Assembly: GCF_043290135.1 (NCBI RefSeq)
Contig: NC_134710.1
Coordinates: 4,492,321 to 4,556,320 of the forward strand
Reading direction: 5' to 3'
DNA: 64,000 nucleotides
Source of the DNA: Rhipicephalus microplus
Lineage: Eukaryota > Arthropoda > Arachnida > Ixodida > Ixodidae
The notes under the pieces were generated by a model. That model was not told where the DNA came from. It saw only the letters and a program-made list of their open reading frames with translations, and did no database searches. The position numbers were made by a program, and so were the translations under genes. Of this stretch, positions 10,747 to 20,025 are shown piece after piece. Positions within the stretch are counted from its first letter, which is position 1. Every line of letters starts with the position of its first letter.

Positions 10747-12517
10747 ACTGAGTAGACGAATCTGGCTACATAGTCCTGCAAGCACATTCCCTTGAATCTC
10801 CCCGTACTTGGCACTCAGCAGGTCACAACATCCTGCTCAGATGCATAAGTTCTGCACAAGATTCAATACAGCAATATTATTACATCACCATGTGCGATGC
10901 TGATGGCAGTGCTACAAACGGCACCTTGGCACAATATGGGGGATTTGGCTTTTGTTTCCTGCTGGGCTTTGGCTAGAACAGCTGCATTTTCATTATATAG
11001 TTCACTAGCATAGCACGGCACTCCTCGATTGCTACCTGTATTTTCGTTAGTGTTGGCTCTACAGATAAGCTACCCCCATTGCTGAAAGTCAAAAAACTTT
11101 ACGAGAAATTCTCCGGAAGCCAGTGAAGGTGTACTCGCACATTTATCAGCTTCTATACTGATGCAGTATGCCGCACAGATTTCACAAGCTTGATGAACAG
11201 CAAAAATGTGAAGACTTGAGCGAATATTTGAATGCTTTGAATATTCGAAAGAATAATGCAGCATTTGAATCCACTTTGAGTCGAATTTGAAATATTGAAA
11301 ATTTTGAATTATTCGAAACAAACAAAAAAAGCACAATAATACGTATGTGTTACCTTGTAAAGATGGTTTCACTGCAGTGTAGCAGTGAGAAACCGTGAAA
11401 ACACGCATCCAGTTAAAACCCGCATTGCCGCGAAGCCCCACTTCAAGTTTAAATGAGGATATTGCCCTCACATTGATTCATCTTTTAAGTTTAAAAGCTT
11501 GGTATACCTACTTATAAGCTCTAAATAGAGGAAACTTTAAAAAGTAACATATTTTACAGGCTCATGCTTGCATTCTAACGAAAGTCAAAATATGCTACTA
11601 ATCAAAGTTGTCGTTTTCTTTGATGCAAAGAAATAGTATTTTCACAGGCCTTGTCTCAATTTTAAAAAAATAATGTGCAGGTTTGTTAGGTCATGACAAA
11701 TGTGCCATTTTTTATAATATGTGGTATATATGGTATTCGTATTTGATTCGTAATTATTTGATTAAAATCACTATTCGCTTTGAACCTGAAATTCACTATT
11801 CGCACAAGCCTAAAAATTTGCAATATATGGGTGCCCTTAAAGCCGCGCTTGTCCTGTTTGCGTCTGTTTTCTTTGTGTTTGTTTCATTGCGAAGATGCAT
11901 AAGTTCAACACACACAAGCCAAAATTTATTTGTTGAATAAAAATTAAAAACTGAAAATGCGAAAGTTCCACTTTATGGACAATGGCAGCATAACATTCAG
12001 TTTCCATCTGTTCCTGAGACAACTGCTGTTACTCCCTTGCTCACCCGTGGTCCTTGGGGAGCACGTATGAAATAATTATTGAGCAGGCTCTGCCTATTAG
12101 CCCAGCACCATGGGTTTCAACAGCATTTTGTCTTGGGGGGTGCTAACCCATGTTGCATTGTGGGTGGGGGAGGGGAACATCACTGGTGTAGCTTGGTTGA
12201 GGGGGAAAGTGCTAGTAGCGAAAAGACTGGTTGCTCAGATGTGACAGAAAAATGTCACATCTAGAGGCGAACTGCTGCACCGCCCACTCTTCTTCGACAA
12301 AGTGTGGCACGCCCCAAGTTATTTCGTTATTGCTTCACAACACCCTCCCAGGGGGGCCAAGATAAATCCCACGCATCATGGGTGAAGCTTGACCTATAGT
12401 AATGTGGTCGTAAGAGTCTTATAATGTAGTGGGTTCGCTGGCATTGTTCCCGCTGTTCAGTTGCAAGGTTTTCGCTATGACAAACCTAGTGTAGCAATAC
12501 AAGCGGGTTCAGGAGCC
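10747..12517. other. Intergenic or intronic sequence with a foldback element
   Basis: No coding frame is recognisable. The only structure is the AT-rich foldback repeat at 11213-11810, listed separately. The 12079-12450 stretch is GT-rich without a domain. Confidence 0.4.
11213..11810. repeat. AT-rich foldback MITE
   Basis: The left end GACTTGAGCGAATA and the complement of the right end, GGCTTGTGCGAATA, agree at 12 of 14 positions. Inside, both flanks are rich in ATTCG/CGAAT words. This is the look of a terminal-inverted-repeat MITE of about 600 bp. No target duplication was seen. Confidence 0.45.
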
Positions 12518-13249
12518 TCAAGGCGGAAGCAGGGTGTGGTATACTAGCAATGTGTGCTGACTTCCCTGTAAAAAAATGGGACACAGGATCAAATGCTTGA
12601 GCTCGTCGGGACCGCTCTTGTGACGTCTTCGTAGCGTAATGTCCAGAGCTGTGGTAGAGGGACAATTCAGGCGGTTCGCAAGTGATCTGAGTGCGGAGCC
12701 AAGCTTAGAGGCCTCTAGCGGAACCATAGATGTGTGCTCTCCACCGGATGGCGTACGATCAACGTGAGGCAAGTAGTCCAGATAATTGCCCTCCACCAAG
12801 TTGTTGTCCTTTTCGTAGACGTCCTCATCAAATTATCTGCTATGTCCTCGCATTCCTTCTGTGTTCTACGGTCGAAATGCTCTTGAATGAGTTTTCACAC
12901 TTGGCAAACAGCTTGTGACTTCTTGCACGCGGCTGCACTTGCTTCTGGCTGCGCCTGTGCACCGTCGTCTTGGATTTGCAACCTTCCTGTCCTTGGAGCC
13001 AACGCTTATGAGGCGCACCTTGTTCTTGGTGTACTTGAGGGCGACATGCTCAGTGTGAATCTTGAGGACGCGATCCTGGTAGTGGAAGTCATGCAAAAAG
13101 ACGCCGGTCTGAGACAAATACTGCAAGCCCAGTGTGATTACCATGCCGTCGCTGATGACGACGACATGCACAGCCATGACAAGCGTTGACTCGCTCGACC
13201 AGCATCTCAACCCCTTCCAAATTGCTGCCACCGGCGAAAGCTTCATCAA
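12518..13249 (-). other. Two unrecognised minus-strand frames
   Basis: Frames at 13249-12866 (127 codons) and 12799-12518 (93 codons) lie one behind the other. They have higher GC than the neighbours and a plausible protein composition (a basic stretch near NPRRRC, a Leu-rich stretch near SALRSLANRL). I recognise no family. They may be pieces of an old transposon or a processed pseudogene. Confidence 0.25.
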
Positions 13250-13263
13250 CTTGATGATGCTTA

Positions 13264-14030
13264 CCGTAATTATTCGAATCTAGGCCAACAGCTTTTTTCC
13301 AATTTCAATTTTAAAACGCGCCATTTTTCATGAAGAAAAGTGGTGCACAACTAGCACCACCTCAACGGTATTATAGGCATTAGTAGTCAAGTCAACACAT
13401 GGCCGCCAGTTTCATCTTTGTGGCGAGTGTTTAGGCAAGCTGTTTGTCATTTCGAGCCGAGCTTCGAGTAATCTATGTGGTGTAGTTCAATGGTGCCTAA
13501 CAGGCAGTGCCGCTTATAGAAAGAAAGTTGTCCTAGCCACGTAGTGATCGTACAATGTTCAAACTGGATGGGACTTTGGAGCAGATGAAAAAAATGTGTG
13601 CCACTGGAGGGGCTGCAGCGTGGTACAACCCTAAAATTTTGATTGTGCACTCTTTTGAAAAGTGTGGCATATCCAATCCGCTGGATGGCAGCGATGATTG
13701 CACACTGTTTGAAGACAGCGACAAAGCAGTCAGCTATGAGGGAAGCAGCGATGATAACTCAGAATGAGTGCAGCATCAGACTAGAATAAGTGCGAAAAAA
13801 GCGACATCAAAGAAACAAACGCAACAGGACTAGAGGCTGTATGTTTCTCGAGTTATTTGCATCAGGAACTGACTGCTTTGTTTTATCTTCCCGTTTATTA
13901 AATGCTTTCTCTTTGTGAACGCTGTCTTCGCTGTTTTATTTGGCATACATTTGAGGTAAGTTTTCTTTTTTTTTTCTGGTCATCGGATTTTAGGGGGTCG
14001 GCCTAGATCAGAGTAAATATAGCACTTCCC
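13264..14030 (+). mobile_element. Tigger/pogo-like remnant with transposase C-terminus
   Basis: A plus-strand frame at 13555-13767 ends with a motif I associate with the C-terminus of tick Tigger/pogo transposases: HSFEKCGISNPLDG, then an acidic Ser/Asp tail. The left end has CGAATCTAGGCCAAC (13274-13288) and the right end, on the opposite strand, GATCTAGGCCGACCCCC (about 13991-14007), a credible inverted end pair. Most of the transposase (DNA-binding and DDE parts) is absent. Confidence 0.55.
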
Positions 14031-14089
14031 TTAGAGATGCCTAGCTCCAATACAGATGGATGATGCTTAACCAACGTTCCTGAATGCGT

Positions 14090-14545
14090 TCCATCGATCC
14101 AGATGGCATCAAGACACAACGTTGAACTTACCCGATGTCCGTAGCGGACCCATGACTTGAGGCAAACAGCGCGCTAGATGGGGAGCACATGTCGAACTTA
14201 TTATGGCCTAGCACCATCCATCCAAAAGTAGTTTCGATCGCTGTTATACTTCTGCTGATGTAATCGATTTTCCCAGTGGCAACTTTCCAATAGGTGTCTG
14301 ATCCGATGAGGACAATGATCTCTTCTGGTCATCATGTATTCGGATAAAAGCGACCAGCTACGTTGTACTCCCATTCATCGAGCAGGTGCAAAATGTAGGG
14401 GTCGGGTGGGGAGCTTGTGACAGTGCATATTTCAGAAATTGTAAGTGCTTTCAAAGTTATTGCTGCGTTGCCGAACTGGCAGCGGAGTCGGACATCGACA
14501 CGCTCGGTGCAGATCAGTCTTCGCGTGACTTACTGTATTTGCTTG
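14090..14545 (-). pseudogene. BEL/Pao pol fragment, protease-adjacent region
   Basis: Read on the minus strand in broken frames, this shows ERVDVRLRCQFGN, then SEICTVTSSPPDPY, then VLIGSDTYWKVATGK and TTFGWMVLG. The order and spacing match the aspartyl-protease (DUF1758-like) region of BEL/Pao elements, where an LIGSD-YW motif and an FGW motif recur. It continues the BEL copy seen at 26.5-25.3 kb and 19.7-19.2 kb, and is cut on its downstream side by the Tigger remnant. Confidence 0.65.
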
Positions 14546-14609
14546 CATAATAGGTGCACTTTTTCTCTAGAAAATTCGGCTCTAAGTTCTCGGTGCATCT
14601 ATTACGCGA

Positions 14610-15265
14610 GGTGAAATTTCCGAAAATTTTATTTCCAGCCATAGCATAGACCGCTGATGACATATTGATTGATTGATATGTGGGGTTTAACGTCCCAAAA
14701 CCACCCTATGATTATGAGAGACGCCGTAGTGGAGGGCTCCGGAAATTTCGACCACCTGAGGTTCTTTAACGTGCACCCAAATGTGAGCATACGGGCCTAA
14801 AACATTTCTGCCTCCATCGGAAATGCAGCCGCTGCAGCCGGCACTCAATCCCGCGACCTGCGGGTCAGCAGCCGAGTACCTTAGCCACTAGACCACCACG
14901 GCGGGGCTCGCTGATGACATAGTACGTCGCTGAAGTCACGAACATCAGTACTACAGCCAAAAGAGCCTTGTTCATAAGCTACACTAGTGAAAAACGTGCT
15001 GATAAAATTTCCGAAAATTTTATTTCCAGCCATACCATAGACCACTGATGACATCGCCGAAGTCACGAACATCAGTACTACAGCCAAAAAAGCCTTTTTC
15101 ATAGGCTATACTAGTGCAAAACGTGCTGATAAAATTTCCACAAATTTTATTTCCAGCCATAGCATAGACCGCTGATGACATATCTGTCGCTGAAGTCACG
15201 AACATCAGTACTACAGCCAAAAGAGCCTTGTTCATAGACTACACTAGTGCAAAACGTGCTGAGCA
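14610..15265. repeat. Tandem array of ~127-133 bp units, one split by a SINE
   Basis: The word GAAGTCACGAACATCAG recurs starting at 14932, 15059 and 15192, giving unit lengths of 127 and 133 bp. Each unit also carries AATTTTATTTCCAGCCATA and TACAGCCAAAA. A fourth, partial unit (14611-14664) is separated from its continuation by the SINE at 14665-14908. Minus-strand frames in each unit start with a Lys/Asn, then a run of Leu/Val/Ala that mimics a signal peptide, but adjacent units are read in different frames. Confidence 0.75.
14665..14908 (-). mobile_element. Ruka-type SINE, copy 5
   Basis: Nearly full length, head at high coordinates (14838-14905), with an ATTGATTGAT-type tail at 14665-14675. 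The 13-bp word CGCTGATGACATA is present at 14652-14664 and 14909-14921, a perfect target duplication. It sits inside one unit of the tandem array. Confidence 0.9.
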
Positions 15266-15553
15266 TGCAGTCTTGCATCCGAGAATCGAGGCATGTGATG
15301 CGGTGTGCATTAAATTTCAAAAAAGCTAACACCGAAAGACCCTCATCGACAACGAAATGAACAAGACAAAAAAAACTTTGAAAGGAAAACGCCAGCGTGG
15401 AAATTCGCCGATTAGGTTTCAGGCCACCTAGATTATGCGCATTATCACTCAGCAGCACCAATAGTTCGATTTCACAAGCTCGTACCTCATATCTAAGACA
15501 TTGCAATTGAATCGCAAACCACCATTCATTCGAGTGTTACAAGCGCCACTCAA

Positions 15554-18510
15554 GGGGAGACGCGGGTCGAAAAGTCGCGTTTTTTTTCCAAATTTCACCT
15601 TTTCTGTTTTTTGTTGCTTTATCATCTTTATACATTATATTTTGACATCTGAAAATATCACAGCGAAATAAGCATCAGAAGTCAGTGAAAAACGCGTCTG
15701 AGTGAGCGGCAGTGACGCGCGGCATCACGAAATTTACACAAAACGGGCTGCTGTTCGCGTGCTCGCGGGGCCGCGAAGAGAGCTGTCCGCCATATTGCGG
15801 CCGCTGGCTCGTGTAGAGTTGTCCTTACTCTCCACGATCCCGGTTCTTGAAGTCTCGTACGTTCACGAAAAATCTAAAAAAAAAGCAACAAAAACAGTCT
15901 TTTCCCGCCGTTTCAAACCGCGCGCCACTAACGCAGGGCCGCCATTGGCTGACAGCACCCGTGTTTTCTTGCCGTAGTTCGCTTCACTGTTTTCCGGAGT
16001 TATTTTTCGCTGTTTTCGTGCGATGGCAAGCCCGAAAAAGGCCGTTGCCGACCATCGGAAATACAGAAGTAAGAACAAGTTCAGAGGGAAGCGGCGGAGG
16101 ACGTTCAAGAAAGCCACCGCCAACGAAAATGTCCGCGACGGGTCAGCGGCCGGTAGGCCTAACATCGACCACGGCAACGTCGACCATGGCAACTGCGACG
16201 ACGAGATCAACGCTGCAGTGAATTTTGTGAGTGCATCGCAGAAAAAGATCGCGTTATTCGAAAACGACGTCAGGCCGAATGCCGATCGTGCCGAAAGCGT
16301 AGTGCTGTGCGAGTTGGGTGCATTGACGGCCGTCGTCGCAGGCGCGGCATGCCCCGTTTGTCACGAGAGTAAACTCGCAGTTCGGGCACCGAATAAAAAG
16401 CGGAAAGGCCTTTCGGCGTTTCTGGAGCTACACTGCGAGAATGCGGAGTGCTCGGAGAGCATCCTTTCGTCCGCGTACTCGTCGAAGCGGGTCGCGTCAG
16501 ATGGCGGCCGCGGTGCAAGCAGAAGCTACGACAGCGGGAGTTCGCGTGACGCCTTTGCCGTGAACCTGAAAGTGGTGCTTGCAGCGCGTGCCGTCGGTAT
16601 CGGGCATGAGCAACTTTCACGATTTTGTGCAGTAGTTGGATTGCCAAACCCTATGCACCATAAGACCTTCCATGCTATCGGCAAAAAGATTCACAGTGCG
16701 GCAGTGAAGGCTGTCTGTGAAAACATGCAAAGGGCACGCAGCGTCACCAAAGAGGTGGCTGGTAACAGTGACGTGCCAGTCATGTTTGACGGCACATGGC
16801 AAAAAAGAGGCCACAAAAGCCACAATGGTGTGGGAACTGTAGTGTCCTTGGACACTGGTTTGTGCCTGGACTATGAAGTGCTTTCCAACTTCTGCCTGGC
16901 GTGCAGTTTGCATAACGACATGGGAGGCGATGAAGAAACATGGCAGGCGTTTCATCATCCCGTTTGTGAGAAGAATTGCGACTGTTCTTCGCATGCCATG
17001 GAGGCCGAAGCTGCAGTGCGCATTTGGCAGAGGACTGTGGACTATGAGACACCCCTGCGGTTCACCATCTTCCTAAGCGATGGAGACAGCAAGGCCTACA
17101 ACGGGGTCTGTGATGCCAACGTGTACCCTGACACTCCAATTGAAAAAGAGGAGTGCACCAACCACGTGGCGAAACGTCTGGGCACCGGCCTGCGGAAGCT
17201 GCCAACGCCACTTCCACGAGGGGAGAAGCTGAAGGAGACCACCATCCAGAAGCTTCAAACTTACTTTCAGGTGGCCATTGTGAACAATCGGGGAAATGTC
17301 CACAAGATGTACACTGCCATATGGGCCTCATGTTTGCACTCGTGCTCAACAGACGGTGCTGGAAGTCACAAGTTCTGTCCTGCAGGCCCAGACTCGTGGT
17401 GCAAGCACCGACGTGCTGAGGCGCAGGGCCAGCCTGCACCGTGCCACACCCCCCTCCTGACCAAGGCCCAGGGTTTGGCAGTCCTCCCAATCTACAAGCG
17501 TCTCACAGATGCGAAGCTGCTTGCCCGGTGCCTCCACGGCAAGACACAGAACGCGGCCGAGTCCCTGAACAGCAAAATATGGCTGCTGTGTCCAAAGACC
17601 CGGTTTGCTTCCCGGACTGCTGTGGAAACAGCCACAGCCATTGCAGTCCTGTGGTTCAACCGGGGCCACGCGAGCTTTGAAAAGGTGCTGGAAGAGCTTG
17701 GGGTGCTTCCTTCGGAGGCCCTGGTTACCCTCAGCGACCGCCGAGACAGCATGCGCATGCACAAGATGAATGTGCGTCAAACCGCTGAGGCGAGGGCACA
17801 CCGTCGCAGTGCAGCCAAGAGGGCCCGGGTGGAGGAGTCCTGCCGCACCAGCCGGGAAGGGAAAACCTACGGTGCTGGAGAGTTTTAGACAACTGATATT
17901 CCCTCTGGACATGTGTGTATGTGTTCAGCACAAGTTTCGTGCTACTGCGTTTTTCATTTTTGTAAATACAGACTTTCAAACTTTCAAACGCGTTTTTCTC
18001 ATTTCGCAATTTTGGCCAATTTGCATTTTTTGCGGGAAGTGTTTCGGGCACTTAGAATGGTCATACGACGACGAAATTTGGCACACACATTGAGGAGAGT
18101 GCGTAGGGTGCCGATATCTACTTGAATCAGCACAACCTATCAGCTGTAAATATCTATTAATAAATTTAATGGTGGTCGAGTGGAAAAAAAAGGGTAGTTT
18201 GCTACACAGATGTTTTTTTCATAGTTTCAAAGTTGGAGCACAATTTCTAGCTAGATATCGGCACTCTATGGCTAATAGGGAGCAAAAGGAGCCATTGAAC
18301 AACTCTCTGCATGAACATTTAGTATGCGCGAAAGTTCCCGGAAAACTTATCAAGTTTCACCATTACTTGAAACACAACTCCCAAACTATTGCACTTATGT
18401 AAAAACTGATTACAGATTTGGAATCAGGAGGAAAAACTGCATCAGTGGTCCAATTTCTGAAGCTCTAAGTTGAATAACAAAAAAAAAGTGCTTTCGAGGA
18501 GCGTCTCCCC
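15554..18510 (+). mobile_element. Mutator-like (MULE) DNA transposon, apparently complete
   Basis: The left end GGGGAGACGCgggTCGAAA (15554-15572) and the complement of the right end GGGGAGACGCtccTCGAAA (18492-18510) match at 16 of 19 positions, a clear terminal inverted repeat. The element is flanked by TCAA on both sides (15550-15553 and 18511-18514). It encloses a single uninterrupted transposase gene. A 4-bp flank is shorter than the 8-10 bp duplication usual for Mutator elements, so the flank may be chance. The GC-rich coding body differs from the AT-rich surroundings. Confidence 0.75.
16023..17888 (+). CDS. Mutator-like transposase
   Basis: A 621-codon open frame with no interruption. 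Residues 13-31 are strongly basic (RKYRSKNKF..RGKRRR), a likely nuclear signal or DNA contact. A zinc-ribbon-like pair follows: CPVC at about 109-112 and HCENAEC at about 136-142. The DDE-like core shows FDGTW (Asp256), SDGDSKAYN (Asp353) and QNAAESLNSKIW (Glu513), the arrangement I know from proteins annotated as 'Mutator-like transposase domain'. Such enzymes cut at the inverted repeats and move the element. The start at 16023 follows a 470-bp leader inside the left end. The C-terminus (about 585-612) is Arg/Lys-rich. Domestication is possible, but the intact ends favour a recently active transposon. Activity is inferred, not shown. Confidence 0.85.
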   Translation: MASPKKAVADHRKYRSKNKFRGKRRRTFKKATANENVRDGSAAGRPNIDHGNVDHGNCDDEINAAVNFVSASQKKIALFENDVRPNADRAESVVLCELGALTAVVAGAACPVCHESKLAVRAPNKKRKGLSAFLELHCENAECSESILSSAYSSKRVASDGGRGASRSYDSGSSRDAFAVNLKVVLAARAVGIGHEQLSRFCAVVGLPNPMHHKTFHAIGKKIHSAAVKAVCENMQRARSVTKEVAGNSDVPVMFDGTWQKRGHKSHNGVGTVVSLDTGLCLDYEVLSNFCLACSLHNDMGGDEETWQAFHHPVCEKNCDCSSHAMEAEAAVRIWQRTVDYETPLRFTIFLSDGDSKAYNGVCDANVYPDTPIEKEECTNHVAKRLGTGLRKLPTPLPRGEKLKETTIQKLQTYFQVAIVNNRGNVHKMYTAIWASCLHSCSTDGAGSHKFCPAGPDSWCKHRRAEAQGQPAPCHTPLLTKAQGLAVLPIYKRLTDAKLLARCLHGKTQNAAESLNSKIWLLCPKTRFASRTAVETATAIAVLWFNRGHASFEKVLEELGVLPSEALVTLSDRRDSMRMHKMNVRQTAEARAHRRSAAKRARVEESCRTSREGKTYGAGEF

Positions 18511-18514
18511 TCAA

Positions 18515-19178
18515 ATCCCCTTTGCTTCAAGTAGAGCCACCGCAAGGAATTACGTTGATTCTGTACAAAACCACAACTTTTATCATCCGCGAACGCCACC
18601 GATAAGCAACCAACACTAAGCCTAGCGAATAGTTCAGCATGTCGTAGTGGGAAGTTTATGCAAGATAACATAAAGATTGAGCGTTGAAAAGATCGCACTC
18701 AAGCCCTGATCCAAGATGAGATGAGATGTTTAGGTTCGCGTCCTGGAAATCAAAGGCGACAGAAATCCGCCGAGCTTGTGCAAGTTCGCGTAATGGCAGC
18801 AAAGGCGAAATCGGAAAGCCAAATAGCTTTTAAATTTGCCAACGAGGTGGCAAACGCAATTACGACGACTCTTTTCCTGACAGTAAACTAAAAGCACAGT
18901 TGATGAAGATGCGATCGAATGTTCCATGCAGAGCGCGCATGGCTGGCTAGCGGCCGGAGCCACGCCGGCACTGTTGCAATGGTTACACAACTGTTACTCT
19001 GACACCCAGGCAACTGCCCTTCTTTCTCACTCAATGAGCCTGCACAGTGCTGTCGGGTTATTTCTTTTTTTTCCTCGCTTCAGTCAACATAAACTATGAC
19101 AATAAATACGGTACAGTTACTGATGGTAAACAAATACGGTACAATTACTTATCACGGCCAAGTTGGGGGTGTGCCTAT
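18515..19178. other. No gene recognised; short direct repeats
   Basis: The words AATACGGTACA (19108, 19134) and GGGGGTGTGCCTATTA (about 19165, 19217) occur twice each near the right end of the composite block. No coding frame is assignable. Confidence 0.4.
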
Positions 19179-19236
19179 TATGCGTGGAAATAAAAGAATC
19201 TGACTTCTAGTGAACTGGGGGTGTGCCTATTACACG

Positions 19237-19678
19237 AGTAAATGCAGTCTTCGAATGTGAAGAGGGAGCACTCTACTTTTTCCCACAATTCAGCACTGTT
19301 TGCCACGTCTGCACGGATGTATGGTGCGCTGACTTGCGCTGTCCAACAGTATCCGCATGAGGAGTCGTTAACCTCCGGACTCCGCCCACGTACAGCCTGT
19401 CTGCAATAATACAGGAGTTGCTTTAACATGACTATTCTCGGCGGCGTGATGGTTTGCATGATAAGTGGCACAATCTCATGAGACACGGGAGACACAGCAG
19501 CTGGCTGTGGATTTTCGGCTGGCCTGGATAATTCGCAGCAAATTGTCAAGTGGCGCCATTGGCAGCTACCACACTTGAGGTCAATAGATTTTCTGCACAA
19601 TTTTGCGATGTGATTGAGTGTAATACAGCAAAAACAGCAATTGGCGTACTGCGGCATTGCCCGCTTCTCCTCAGCCGA
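19237..19678 (-). pseudogene. BEL/Pao gag C-terminus and protease start
   Basis: On the minus strand this reads CCFCCITLNHIAKLC, a zinc-knuckle-like block, then KCGSCQWRH (Cys/His pairs), a linker, and a segment ending in ECSLFTFEDC that matches the run leading into the BEL protease. It joins to the gag piece at 25.3-26.5 kb across the LINE insertion, and to the piece at 14.5 kb across the composite block. Confidence 0.65.
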
Positions 19679-20025
19679 TAGGTTGCCATTGCATGATGAT
19701 GTGTGGCGCTTTGTGGCGCAAGGGCCAATTGATGGCCAAAGAGCACCATTTCGATGAGTAGAGATGCGGACAATGATATGTTGCGTGGCTGTATAGGGGC
19801 CTTGAAATTCCTCACGATAATGCAGGTAAAAACATAAGTATTAAGATCATGACAGTGGCGTGATATTCATAGTAAAAAAGGGTGACAAAGGTTTTGATAA
19901 TAAAAACATGTAAAAATATTTGGCACTAGCACAAGTGCCTCATCAGCGCCCTTGTGTCCAAGGGCTGCGAGGCAAGTGCTTTTAAATGTAGTCACTGCAG
20001 CAGCAACCTTTCTTAAGAGGTCGCG

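Larger units (their letters stand above)
14545..19236. mobile_element. 4.7 kb composite block inserted in the BEL copy
   Basis: The BEL coding sequence stops at 19237 (LFTFEDC on the minus strand) and resumes at 14545. The block ends are partly inverted copies: left GCATAATAGGTGCACT..CTAGAAAATTC, right complement GTGTAATAGGCACACC..CTAGAAGTCAGATTC. The words GCATTTACT and GCAAATACA flank it (6 of 9 identical) and could be a worn 9-bp duplication. Inside are tandem repeats, a SINE and the Mutator-like element. Whether this is one transposon or several nested ones is open. Confidence 0.4.

Noticed and set aside
14545..15265. CRISPR-like array
   Set aside because: Repeat units are ~130 bp without short direct repeats and unique spacers, and the genome is clearly eukaryotic.
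15020..15506. Secreted small proteins encoded by the tandem repeat units (minus strand, signal-peptide-like starts)
   Set aside because: Neighbouring units are read in different frames, the mature parts do not match each other in one frame, and no stable domain follows the hydrophobic start. Repeat-driven chance is simpler.
17346..17912. 188-codon minus-strand frame and others over the transposase gene
   Set aside because: Shadow frames of the GC-rich transposase on the opposite strand; no motif, and overlap with a clear domain protein.
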